Below are positions 35,415 through 43,249 of a stretch of 64,000 nucleotides of DNA, in pieces (the first letter of the stretch is position 1; each line of letters begins with the position of its first letter). The stretch covers positions 620,001 to 684,000 of the forward strand of contig JADKAQ010000046.1 in the NCBI GenBank assembly GCA_016719105.1, written 5' to 3'. Under the pieces are notes generated by a model. It made no database searches. It was not told the origin of the DNA and saw only the letters and a list, made by a program, of their open reading frames with translations. A program made the translations under genes and the position numbers. Source of the DNA: Gemmatimonadota bacterium (lineage in GTDB: Bacteria > Gemmatimonadota > Gemmatimonadetes > Gemmatimonadales > Gemmatimonadaceae).

Positions 35415-36823
35415 GCGCCACGCATGACGGGATCCCTGTGAACGACGACGGGCCTTCCACTTCACCGGATAACGCGCCGGGACGTATCGGCTTCTGGGTC
35501 GCCTCGGCGCTCGTCGTCGGGAACGTCATCGGCGCCGGGATCTTCCTGCTCCCGGCGACGCTGGCGCCGTATGGGTGGAACGGCGTCCTGGGATGGTTCA
35601 TCACACTGGCGGGTGCGCTCTGCCTGGCGTGGGTCTTTGCCGAGTTGAGCCGGACCTTTCCGGACGCGGGCGGCGCCTTCGGCTTCATGCGGCTGGCGCT
35701 GGGCGAGGCGCCGGCGTTCGTCGGGGCGTGGGGCTACTGGGTCTCGGTCTGGGTGGCCAACGCGGCGATCGCGACCGGGGCAACGGCCTACCTCACACGA
35801 CTTGTCCCCGCGGTGGAGAGTGTCCCGGGGCTGGCGCCGCTGGTCACCGTGGGGATCGTCTGGTTGGTCACGTGGATCAACCTGCTCGGCGTGCGTGCGG
35901 TGGGTGGAGTCCAGGTGGTCACGACGATCATCAAGCTCCTCCCGTTCATCGCGGTGCTCGCGCTGGTCGCTGTGCGACTCGGGGTCGACGGCGCGTCAGC
36001 GCTCGCCCCCTTCGACCCCGCGGCGTTGTCGTGGAGCGGGGTGATTGGCGCGACGACGCTCTCACTGTACGCGCTGCTCGGAATCGAGTCGGCGGCCGTT
36101 CCCGCCGACCGGGTGAAGGACCCAGCGCGCACCATTCCCGCGGCGACGATGTTCGGCACGTGGCTCACGGGCATCATCTCCGTGGTGTGCTGCTCGGCGG
36201 TGGTGCTGATGCTCCCCGCGCAGGAGGTCGCCGCTTCGTCCTCGCCGTTCGCACTCTTTCTCTCCCGATCGTTTGGGGCATGGAGCGGTGTCTTCATGGC
36301 GCTGTGCGCGATCGTGAGTGCGTACGGGGCACTCAACGGCTGGGTGCTGTTGTCCGGTGAGCTTCCGGCGGGGATGGCCGACAGCGGGCGGCTGCCGGCG
36401 TGGTTTGGCGTGCGCAACGCGCACGGCGCCCCCACGCGCGCGATCGTCCTCAGCAGCGTGCTCACGACGGCGCTCGTCCTGGCCAACTTCTCCAAGTCGA
36501 TCGCCGCGCTCTTCGCCTTTGCCATTCTCCTGGCGACGGCAACCAACCTGGTGCTCTACCTCTTCTGCAGTGCCGGCACGCTGCTCCTCCTGCGGCGCGG
36601 TGCCATGCAGCGATCGGCGACACTGGTGGCCGTGGCGGTCGGGGCGCTGCTCTTCTCGATCTGGGCGCTGTATGGTGCAGGGGTGGAGGCGCTCGCGTGG
36701 GGAGCGGGGCTCCTCTTCCTGGGATGGCCATTGCATCTGGCGACTACCAGGCGCGCGCGCATTGCCCACAACGCGCCGTTGCCCATCGACGCGCCGATGT
36801 CACACGATCCACCACCGGCATGA
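35387..36823 (+). CDS. APC-family amino-acid permease/antiporter
   Basis: 478 residues from ATG 35387; GTG 35438 is an in-frame alternative that would avoid overlap with the deformylase remnant. About twelve membrane spans. The first carries the APC signature VVGNVIGAGIFLLPATLAPYG. Also typical are FPDAGGAFGFMRLALGEAPAFVGAWGYWV (span 2-3) and SLYALLGIESAAVPADRVKDP (span 6). It resembles the arginine/ornithine and glutamate/GABA antiporter branch, but the substrate is not certain. The stop overlaps the ATG of the NFACT-R gene as ATGA, so the two are coupled. Confidence 0.92.
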   Translation: MGGTARSTLSATHDGIPVNDDGPSTSPDNAPGRIGFWVASALVVGNVIGAGIFLLPATLAPYGWNGVLGWFITLAGALCLAWVFAELSRTFPDAGGAFGFMRLALGEAPAFVGAWGYWVSVWVANAAIATGATAYLTRLVPAVESVPGLAPLVTVGIVWLVTWINLLGVRAVGGVQVVTTIIKLLPFIAVLALVAVRLGVDGASALAPFDPAALSWSGVIGATTLSLYALLGIESAAVPADRVKDPARTIPAATMFGTWLTGIISVVCCSAVVLMLPAQEVAASSSPFALFLSRSFGAWSGVFMALCAIVSAYGALNGWVLLSGELPAGMADSGRLPAWFGVRNAHGAPTRAIVLSSVLTTALVLANFSKSIAALFAFAILLATATNLVLYLFCSAGTLLLLRRGAMQRSATLVAVAVGALLFSIWALYGAGVEALAWGAGLLFLGWPLHLATTRRARIAHNAPLPIDAPMSHDPPPA

Positions 36824-37245
36824 GCGACACCGACCACCGCCGCCCCGCCATCCCCGCAGGCATCCTCGAGTACGAGCTCCCCGACGGCTGGCAGGCCTTC
36901 GCCGGCAAGACCGACGACGCCAACGACTACGTGAGCATCAAGCTCGCCAAGGCGCGCGATCGCTGGTTTCATGTGCGCGGGATGCCGGGGGGACACGTGG
37001 TCCTTCGTGTCCCCGAGGATCGCGAGCCGGGCAAGGCAACGCTGGAGTGCGCGGCCGGGATCGCCGCCTACCACAGCAAGGCGCGCAGTGGCGGGATCAC
37101 CGCCGTTTCGATGACCGAGGGGAAGCACGTCTCCAAGCCGCGCGGCGCCAAGCCGGGGACCGTGGAGATCAGGAAGGAGACGGTGCTGCGTGTGCGCCCC
37201 GCGACCGACGAGGCGATTGCGGCGATGCGAAAGGGAAAGGCGTAG
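36820..37245 (+). CDS. Stand-alone NFACT-R (DUF814) domain protein
   Basis: 141 residues from ATG 36820. The whole protein is an NFACT-R domain: NDYVSIKLAKARDRWFHVRG, MPGGHVVLRVP, then YHSKARSGG and KHVSKPRGAKPGTVEIRK. In Rqc2/RqcH (FbpA) this domain sits at the C-terminus and contacts the stalled 50S subunit and peptidyl-tRNA. Here it lacks the NFACT-N and coiled-coil parts. Single-domain versions occur in several bacterial phyla and have no assigned job. Coupling to a permease gene by a four-base overlap is unexpected for a ribosome-rescue factor. Confidence 0.88.
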   Translation: MSDTDHRRPAIPAGILEYELPDGWQAFAGKTDDANDYVSIKLAKARDRWFHVRGMPGGHVVLRVPEDREPGKATLECAAGIAAYHSKARSGGITAVSMTEGKHVSKPRGAKPGTVEIRKETVLRVRPATDEAIAAMRKGKA

Positions 37246-37281
37246 CCAACACTCGCATCGCCGCGCGCCGGTTGGTTGGCG

Positions 37282-38214
37282 TTAGGCGATCGGCAGGTAC
37301 AGGTCGGTGAGCAACGCCTCTGGCGCCGCCGTCATCGGGGTGTTGCGGTAGACCTCGAATCCCCGCCCCTCGCCCACGCGATGGCCACTGGATGGAAGCC
37401 ATTCGCCCATGAGTCGCGACCAGGCGTCATTGAGCCCCTCGTACGGCCCCTGGTGCGTCGCCCGGGCGTATCGCCCGGCCGTTATGCGCGTCTCCTGCAG
37501 CCCGTCGGGGAGCGGGACTCCCTCGGCGATGGTGAGCCCCGCGTCGGATTGCAGCTGGCTGGGGGCGACCGACTCCGGGTCGTCGTGGAAGATCGCCAGC
37601 ATCAGGGTATCGGGGGCGGCGAACGCGCTGGACCCCTCGGCGATCGCCCCGAGGCGCCCGAAGGCCTGGCCGATCTCGAGGTACGGACCCACGTGGCGGA
37701 CACAGGCCACGCGAAGCGACGGCAGCTGTTCGATCGACACCTGCATGGAGACTCCTCCTCTCGCGAAGACGATGGTTGGCCGGCGCCCATCCGCGGAGTA
37801 GTGGATCCCCGAACGAGCTGCCAGCTGGATGGATTGGGACGTGGTGCTTCGGTGGGTGGACTCGGCGTCAACCGAGGGGGGCGAGCGAAAGGTCGACGGC
37901 GCGCATCCATACGCCGAGCGAAAAGCGCGCGTGAATGCCTCATGCGTCTCGTAGCCCGCCGAGAAAGCGATGGCGGTGATCGATTGGCTCGACTGGCGCA
38001 GCTGCATGGCCGCGCGCTCCAATCGCAGCCGCCGATGGAGCTCGAGCGGCGTCTCGCCGATCATCCCGCGAAACACCCGGTGGAAGTGAAACGGCGACAG
38101 CGCCGCCTCGCGCGCGAGCAGTTCGAGGTCGAGCGCATCGTCGAGCATGACGATCACCCGGTGGGCCGCCCGTTCGACTGCCGCTTCGTAGAAGGACCGC
38201 GTCTCAGCTTTCAT
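37282..38214 (-). CDS. AraC-family regulator with GyrI-like effector domain
   Basis: 310 residues from ATG 38214. Two AraC helix-turn-helix motifs lie in residues 10-110: LELLAREAALSPFHFHRVFR and SITAIAFSAGYETHEAFTRAFRSAYG. They are followed after a linker by a GyrI-like (SOUL/BacG) domain at about 165-308 (VSIEQLPSLRVACVRHVGPYLEIG, ALLTDLYLPI). This architecture matches SoxS/Rob-like and BmrR-like multidrug sensors where the C-terminal half binds lipophilic compounds. It is divergent from a cyclophilin gene and convergent with the NFACT-R gene; the target is unknown. Confidence 0.93.
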   Translation of the reverse strand: MKAETRSFYEAAVERAAHRVIVMLDDALDLELLAREAALSPFHFHRVFRGMIGETPLELHRRLRLERAAMQLRQSSQSITAIAFSAGYETHEAFTRAFRSAYGCAPSTFRSPPSVDAESTHRSTTSQSIQLAARSGIHYSADGRRPTIVFARGGVSMQVSIEQLPSLRVACVRHVGPYLEIGQAFGRLGAIAEGSSAFAAPDTLMLAIFHDDPESVAPSQLQSDAGLTIAEGVPLPDGLQETRITAGRYARATHQGPYEGLNDAWSRLMGEWLPSSGHRVGEGRGFEVYRNTPMTAAPEALLTDLYLPIA

Positions 38215-38327
38215 GGCCCAAACGTACGGCGCCCAAGGCAGGTCGGCTTGACCGCCCTTGCGATCTTTCGGATCGCGCACGGAGCGCCCCCCGTGTGCCA
38301 CCACGCCCACACGATACCTTTCGCGCC

Positions 38328-38993
38328 ATGCGACTGATGACCATGCTCGCCGGCGCTACCGCGACCACCCTCCTCGCCGCCTGCCATCGCACACCGACCT
38401 CGGTGCTGCGAGCCGCGCCGGCCGCGCTCGACGCCCCCGCCCCCGATTCGTTCGTCGTGCGCTTCGAGACCACGAAGGGCGACATCGACCTGATGGTCCA
38501 TCGCGACTGGGCCCCGCGCGGCGCCGACCGGATCCACGGACTGGTGCGGCTGGGCTACTACGACGGCGTGCGCTTCTTTCGCGCCGTCCCCAACTTCGTC
38601 GTGCAGTTTGGCCTCGCCGCCGACCCGGCGGCCACGGCGGCCGTGCGCGAGCAGCGCATAGCCGACGACTCCGTGCGCCGCAGCAACGTGCGCGGAACGC
38701 TTTCGTTTGCCGCCGCCGGCCCCAACACCCGCACCACGCAACTCTTCCTCAACCTCAAGGACAACCAGCGGCTCGACCGGCTCGGCTTTGCCGTGGTCGC
38801 ACAGGTGGTGGCCGGGATGGAGGTCGTCGACGCGCTCTACACCGGCTACGGCGAGGGAGCGCCGCGGGGGCAGGGGCCCACGCAGGACCGGATCGGGAAG
38901 GAAGGGGAGGCGTACCTGGCGAAGGAGTTTCCCCAGCTCGACCAGGTGCGGCGGGCGAGGGTGGTGAAGCGCTTTGGAGCGGCGCGACGGTGA
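38328..38993 (+). CDS. Lipoprotein cyclophilin-type peptidyl-prolyl isomerase
   Basis: 221 residues from ATG 38328. The lipoprotein signal ends LLAAC at residue 19. The cyclophilin domain (about 45-215) has FETTKGDIDLMVHRDWAPRG, YYDGVRFFRAVPNFVVQFG (with the catalytic Arg of FHRV replaced in position by FFRAV), QLFLNLKDNQRLD and LGFAVVAQVVAGMEVVD. It catalyses proline isomerisation, most likely on proteins passing through the periplasm. It is the last gene before the atypical repeat-rich region. Confidence 0.92.
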   Translation: MRLMTMLAGATATTLLAACHRTPTSVLRAAPAALDAPAPDSFVVRFETTKGDIDLMVHRDWAPRGADRIHGLVRLGYYDGVRFFRAVPNFVVQFGLAADPAATAAVREQRIADDSVRRSNVRGTLSFAAAGPNTRTTQLFLNLKDNQRLDRLGFAVVAQVVAGMEVVDALYTGYGEGAPRGQGPTQDRIGKEGEAYLAKEFPQLDQVRRARVVKRFGAARR

Positions 38994-39670
38994 GACAGGG
39001 TGATGGGACCTGAGGCGAGCGTGTGGGGCGGGGTCGAAAGCGGCCGTGAGAACGCGTGACTGACGGCGACGGTGCGATGACCGGTGCGAATGACGCACTG
39101 TCAGGTGCGGATGACGCGCTGACAGGTGCGAATGACGCGCTGACCGGTGCGCACGACGCCCTGACCGGTGACGACGGGATGGTACGCGCGGCGAACTGAT
39201 CGACGTCGCCGTCCCGACGGGGTGCAGGCAAGCGAGTGCCGGATGAGCGCCCGCGGCCGTCGGACGGGTAACCACTGTTCGCGGCCGACCGCGTGGCCAG
39301 CGTCACCCATCGGCATACGCATTCGGCCCACGGCGCCGAGCGAATGAGCGGGCTCACGGACGGCGCGGTTCACCGACCGGCGGCATCGGGGTCGTGGCTA
39401 CCGCGCACGGGGCATCGCGCTTCGTCGTCGGACGAGCGTGCACCGCGAGCGGAGCGATGACACCTTCGCGGGGCCGGCGGCCGTGTGCCACCGGAACGCC
39501 GACCGCTGCTGACGGCGGGCCGGCAGCGGGCGACGGATGAGCACACAGTGGAGTCGGCAGCGGCAACGCTTCGATGGGTCGGCCGCACACACCACGCGGC
39601 CGACCGACCAGCGCCACCTGAGCGACCGACAGCCGCGGTTGTCCTGGTGGATGCTAGCAATGGACGACGC
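38994..39670. other. Gene-free stretch containing the first 21-bp repeat array
   Basis: No supported gene. Apart from the array at 39078-39176, the sequence is moderately lower in GC, with open frames on all strands but no recognisable domain, signal or ribosome site. I regard it as non-coding or decayed. Confidence 0.5.
39078..39176. repeat. Four and a half tandem 21-bp repeats
   Basis: Units like TGACCGGTGCGAATGACGCA (plus one base) start at 39078, 39099, 39120, 39141 and 39162 (last partial). Neighbours differ at two to five positions. The period is the same as in the larger array 500 bp downstream, though the sequence is different. Confidence 0.9.
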
Positions 39671-40488
39671 GACAGCGCGCACGAGGCGCCGAACAGCGCG
39701 ATCGGATGGCAGCGCGCGAGACGCGAAGGGCAGCGCACGGGACACGGATGGCAGCGCGACGGATGCGAAGGGCAGCGCACGGGACGCGAAGGACAGCGCG
39801 CGAGACGCGGATGGCAGAGCAGAGGACGCGAACGGCAACGCACAAGGCTCGGAGAGCAGCGCGCGGCGCTTGAACGGCAGTGCGTGGCGCTTGAACGACA
39901 GCGCACGACGCTTGAAGCGCGGCGCATGACGCTCGAAATCCATCGCACGGGCTCGAACTCGGGTGCGCGACACTCCAGGGCGAGCGCGCGAGCCTCGAAC
40001 TCCATCGCAGGTCGCTTGGACTCCAGCGCACGAGGCTCGAGGACCGGCGCATGGCGCCCAGCCTCAGGTGCAGGACGCTCTAAGTCCGGAGCATGAGGCT
40101 CCCGGTCCATCGCTCGACGCTCGAGGTCAGCCGCATGGCGCTCGAAGTCCTCTGCACGAGACTCGAGGTCGAGTGCACGGCGCCTGAAGTCCGACGCTCG
40201 GTGCTGAAAGCCCGGCGCTTGAGGCGCAACGTCGGGCGCACGACACCCAAGTACCTGTGCACGAGGCCTGAAGCCCAACGCTCGATGCTCGTGGTCCTTT
40301 GCACATCGCTCGAGGTCCAACGCGTGAGGCTCGAAGGCCATGGCACGGTGTTCAATGACGATCGCGCGATCCTCGAAGTCCATCGCACAGCGCTCAAAGA
40401 CCGTCAATCGGCCATCGAAGTCCGTCGCACGGTGGTCGAGGGCCCACGATCGCCACTCGAAGTGCAAGAAGCGTGAGTCGAAGCCCAC
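39370..40488 (-). CDS. Possible heptad-repeat coiled-coil protein, degenerate
   Basis: Open for 372 codons from GTG 40488. From the first residues it reads as heptads of the form (F/L)-E-x-R-A-x-(D/E): FERCAMD, FEDRAIV, IEHRAMA, FEPHALD, LESRAED, FERHAAD, LERRAMD. Placing Ala at a and Phe/Leu at d gives a regular coiled-coil pattern for about 24 heptads. A 20-bp unit at about 39981-40000 then shifts the register, and the heptads continue in the next minus frame (MDFERHAPRFKRRAL) to about 39700. Third-position GC is lower than in real genes here, several heptads contain Pro, and no ribosome site is well placed. It may be a decayed gene or a non-coding minisatellite. Confidence 0.3.
   Translation of the reverse strand: MGFDSRFLHFEWRSWALDHRATDFDGRLTVFERCAMDFEDRAIVIEHRAMAFEPHALDLERCAKDHEHRALGFRPRAQVLGCRAPDVAPQAPGFQHRASDFRRRALDLESRAEDFERHAADLERRAMDREPHAPDLERPAPEAGRHAPVLEPRALESKRPAMEFEARALALECRAPEFEPVRWISSVMRRASSVVRCRSSATHCRSSAARCSPSLVRCRSRPLLCHPRLARCPSRPVRCPSHPSRCHPCPVRCPSRLARCHPIALFGASCALSRRPLLASTRTTAAVGRSGGAGRSAAWCVRPTHRSVAAADSTVCSSVARCRPAVSSGRRSGGTRPPAPRRCHRSARGARSSDDEARCPVRGSHDPDAAGR
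39671..40483. repeat. Long array of diverged 21-bp tandem repeats (about 38 units)
   Basis: Consensus near TCCATCGCACGGCGCTCGAA (plus G) in the plus orientation. Units run almost without interruption from 39671 to 40483. Two have odd lengths: 16 bp at 39692 and 20 bp at about 39981. Within units, positions 7-8, 10-11 and 16-17 are nearly constant, while 4-6, 9, 12 and 15 vary, i.e. variation follows a triplet rhythm. Read on plus, several units contain TGA in the corresponding frame; read on minus, none introduces a stop over 372 codons. Confidence 0.9.
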
Positions 40489-41089
40489 CCCTCAAAGCTT
40501 GGAGACCGCCACACGCCGCCCGAGACGGGTGACGACGCGTGTGCCACGCGCACGCCGGATTCGAGAATGCGTCACCACCTCTTCGATGGAGGTTACCTCG
40601 TAGGTGAGGGACGGGCGTCTTCCACGCGAGTACCTCTCGTCCACATCCGACTGGTGGGAGAGCTCGACCAAGAAGCTTGCTGCCACGCAGATCCCGCGCA
40701 GGCGACGGCGGGACGACGTCGAGTGCGCCGACACCGACATCGGGCCGTTGATGGAAAGCGATATGTACATACCCGCTCACGCACGCGCGTGGACGTTGCG
40801 GCTCGCGGAGGCACTCGCGCGCGGTGGCGTCAGCGCGAAGGTGCCTGCATTCGCGCAAGGGAGTGGTCACTTGCGTCTACTCGAGAAGCGCCTCGCTCGA
40901 GAGGCCGAATCAGCTTCGTCGGGGTTGGACCGCAGATGGCTGGTCGGGAGGGCGTCGAGGCGCGGCAGCCAGACTTCGGCGAGCTTCAGGACGATGGGAA
41001 CGACTGTGCAGCTCGCGATCCGCCTCGCCTCCGTACGGCTCCGGCCGGGTCACTCCCAAGCACGTGGCGACGCCGTGGGCGCGGTTCTC
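40489..41089. other. Stretch without a confident gene
   Basis: Several open frames overlap. A 92-codon minus frame, 40770 to 40492, ends three bases before the heptad ORF start. It has a plausible basic C-terminus (THSRIRRARGTRVVTRLG) but no known family. A plus frame, 40604-41125, also lacks domains. Neither has a convincing ribosome site. Nothing here can be called. Confidence 0.4.
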
Positions 41090-41506
41090 TCAAGCCCCGA
41101 TCACCCGGAGCCCCACGGATCGTGACGCTGTGCCGAGCGCCTTGTCGTGTGTTGCCATCACCAACTCGGTGTCCCTCGCTTCACGCCACAGGAGGGCTGT
41201 CGACAAGTGAATGGCATCGAGTGTCTCGAGCGGTGTCGCGAACGACTCGGAGGCACGCCGAAGCACGGAGCGCGTGAGTTCGACAACTTCGACACCTTCG
41301 AGCAAGCGATAGACCGACTCGCGGCGCGAGGCGACCTCCTTGGCATCCAGTGCGCCGCCGCGAGACAACCGATCGAGAGTTCGCAGGCACTCCACCTCGG
41401 TTAACGCGCTCGCCACCGCACTGGTGAGCCGTGTCCACTCCTTGATGCGGTCACGCTCGTTGAGGACGAGGCGAAGGACCACGGATGCATCGAGATACGC
41501 GATCAT
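41090..41506 (-). CDS. vapC: PIN-domain toxin (VapC-like)
   Basis: 138 residues from ATG 41506, the normal VapC length. The four acidic PIN residues are present: Asp in MIAYLDASVV, Glu in ALTEVECLRTL, Asp in LETLDAIHLSTAL and Asp in MATHDKALG. VapC toxins are Mg2+-dependent RNases that cut tRNA or rRNA and are held by an antitoxin encoded just upstream. Here the upstream antitoxin reading frame is broken, which raises the question of how this toxin is tolerated. Codon use is less GC3-rich than in backbone genes, fitting a mobile module. Confidence 0.88.
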   Translation of the reverse strand: MIAYLDASVVLRLVLNERDRIKEWTRLTSAVASALTEVECLRTLDRLSRGGALDAKEVASRRESVYRLLEGVEVVELTRSVLRRASESFATPLETLDAIHLSTALLWREARDTELVMATHDKALGTASRSVGLRVIGA

Positions 41507-41764
41507 CGTTCCGACTGCCGCCCGTCCGCAGTGCGGCAAGACTGTCGACCGCTGGCTTGAGCGGAGCGGGCAGACGGAAGTCGTGCAACGCGCAGAGCGC
41601 GCCGAACTACCAGGACCTCCCCGCTTCGAACGGCACCAGGCGTGCTACGGAGTGTCGCGATCGCACACGGTGACCTGGTGACCCTCACGCGCCGCGCGCA
41701 GGTAGGCGCTGAGGTTCGCCTTGAGTTCAGCCACCTTGACCGTCTTGGGATGTGATCTCGTCAT
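41507..41764 (-). pseudogene. Phd/YefM-type antitoxin, broken by frameshift and stop
   Basis: ATG 41764 opens 39 codons that read as a typical antitoxin N-terminus (SHPKTVKVAELKANLSAYLR, then REGHQVTVCDRDTP), ending at TAG 41645-41647. The expected continuation VARLVPFEAG follows in the next frame; one extra G after ACTCC would join it. An in-frame TAG follows, and then LHDFRLPAPLKPAVDSLAAL, a normal antitoxin tail, up to the VapC start. So one indel and at least one stop separate recognisable pieces. It could be true decay or clustered sequence errors. Confidence 0.75.
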
Positions 41765-41782
41765 GACGATAAGCTAGTCATG
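41762..41782. promoter_or_regulatory. Inverted repeat over the antitoxin start, possible operator
   Basis: CATGAC (41762-41767) and GTCATG (41777-41782) are exact inverted repeats with a 9-base spacer. They include the antitoxin start codon. Toxin-antitoxin complexes commonly bind such sites to repress their own operon. Inference from position. Confidence 0.45.
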
Positions 41783-41833
41783 TCGTCGCACGAGACAACT
41801 CTACCGGTCGCTGCCACCCGTCTGGGCTGAGCG

Positions 41834-42772
41834 CTACCCCCCGCTCATCGCCGCACTCGCCGCCTTGTACGCCTCGGCATTCCAGAACGCGCGCCCGCAG
41901 GTATCGCCACCCTGGCCGATAGACTGCGCGTTGAACATGACGCGCTGCGCGAACGCGTTCCCATCCAACTGCACCGTGCGACGCTCGCCTCCGGACAGCT
42001 CGGACAGCTCGGTGACCCCCTTGGCCGCATCGTAGCGCACGAAGGCCACGGCTTCTGCCTTGAGCTTGAGCATGAACGCGCTCGTGAGCCCGCACACCTT
42101 GGCACCATCCGCTGCGAGGGACTCGGCGCTGCGCGCAGCTGCCGGAGCCGGCGGCACGGCGGCCTGCGTCTGGATCGCCTTGAACTTCGCAGCGAGTGCC
42201 GCGGTGTCGGTGGTGGTGGCGCCGCCCCCGCTGCCAGTTGCCGTGCCGGAACCCTGGCCACGCGAACGCCGCCAGGCACGCTCGCTGATGGAGTCGGCCT
42301 GACAATCCATCACCTCGCGACGACGAGCAATGACCTCGTCCTTGGTCCACTCGGGACGCGTGCAGCCATAGGAATCGCTGTAGCCAGTGTCTCCCTTGCC
42401 CTCCGGCGCTGGCGCCAGCAGCAACCCCTGCGCGGCGAGCGAATCGCAGTCATTGGAGGTCACGACACCATTGCGCGTCATGACGATGGTGGGAATTGCA
42501 GCCGTGGACACCGACACGCGGCCGGTCGCGGGGTCGGACTTGGAGACGGCGGGGCCGGACAGGTCGGCCGCGCCGAGGTACCCGGTCTTGATCCCGTCGA
42601 AGCAGGTGAGCCACTGGCCATCCCGCACCCGAAGTCGTCCGCGCACGGTGTACTCCTTCCCCTTGGCGGCCTTCTTGAGTTTGTCCATGAAACCCTGGCC
42701 CTCAACCGATTCGGCGAGGGTGACCAGGGCAACGGCGGATACCGCCAGACGCAACGCCCAACAGCGACGCAT
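41834..42772 (-). CDS. Secreted protein of unknown function
   Basis: 312 residues. GGAGGT seven bases before ATG 42772 fixes the start. Signal peptide WALRLAVSAVALVTLAESVEGQ. The mature part begins with a basic segment (FMDKLKKAAKGKEYTVRG). It has paired Cys (LTCFDG, NDCDSL, YGCTRP, MDCQADS, KVCGL, DTCGRAF) suggesting disulphides, a Gly/Ser/Thr-rich linker at about 195-215, and a C-terminal helical part. I recognise no family. It stands alone inside the atypical region but has a strong ribosome site and better codon use, so it is likely expressed. Confidence 0.75.
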   Translation of the reverse strand: MRRCWALRLAVSAVALVTLAESVEGQGFMDKLKKAAKGKEYTVRGRLRVRDGQWLTCFDGIKTGYLGAADLSGPAVSKSDPATGRVSVSTAAIPTIVMTRNGVVTSNDCDSLAAQGLLLAPAPEGKGDTGYSDSYGCTRPEWTKDEVIARRREVMDCQADSISERAWRRSRGQGSGTATGSGGGATTTDTAALAAKFKAIQTQAAVPPAPAAARSAESLAADGAKVCGLTSAFMLKLKAEAVAFVRYDAAKGVTELSELSGGERRTVQLDGNAFAQRVMFNAQSIGQGGDTCGRAFWNAEAYKAASAAMSGG

Positions 42773-43249
42773 GTTACCTCCGTGGAGTTGGTGCTCGATC
42801 GATAGACCAGGCCGTGCGCCTGCCGGACGGCGCGCCAGATCATACGCCGGCTTGTGATCGTGGGCCAGTCCGAACGAGTCCGTGACGTGCACGCGGTCGT
42901 CGTGGCGTGCTCGTCCACAACGGCGCCGTCAGGCGCAGGGAGCGCTGGCCTGTCGTGTCGCAGGGAGCGCTGGCCTGTCGTGTCGCAGGGGCCGCAGCCT
43001 TGGCGTCGATGGCGCCAAGACTCACGACGTCACGGACGACCCTTCGCTCGAAGTTGCCGCAGACGTGGATGGCTCGTCGGCGGCCAGGTGGGTTCGATGC
43101 TGGCGGCGGGTGCCGGCGCGGGCGTCGTCTTGTCTCTCGCCGTGTCGGTCACGCGACGGAACGTCTCGTCCCGCACACCGGCCTGGGATCCCGTGGCGCT
43201 CGGCGCCGCGACCGCGGTGCTCATGGCGGCGGGGTTGCGCCACGGGACT
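42773..43249. other. Non-coding stretch with a 25-bp tandem duplication and a possible permease scrap
   Basis: 477 bp without a confident gene. It contains an exact 25-bp direct duplication (42935-42984). On the plus strand at about 43079-43256, a frame reads GSMLAAGAGAGVVLSLAVS, then DPVALGAATAVLMAAGLRHG. This resembles the last membrane segments of MacB/FtsX-type permeases but has no start and no rest of the protein. I treat it as a possible fragment only. Confidence 0.4.
42935..42984. repeat. Perfect 25-bp tandem duplication
   Basis: The 25-bp word beginning GCAGGGAGCGCTGGCC occupies 42935-42959 and again 42960-42984 without a difference. GCAGGG begins a third copy that diverges at once. 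No mismatch suggests a recent event. Confidence 0.92.

Noticed and set aside
39537..39929. Plus-strand reading of the 21-bp array as GSARDAK-type repeats
   Set aside because: The frame soon meets TGA codons created by the repeat itself, whereas the minus strand stays open much longer. No ribosome site is seen.
39370..40488. CRISPR array interpretation of the tandem repeats
   Set aside because: Units are contiguous, 21 bp long and diverged, without spacers, and no cas gene is present.
40604..41125. A 173-codon plus-strand frame
   Set aside because: No domain, weak codon use, overlap with the vapC 3' end and competing frames on minus.
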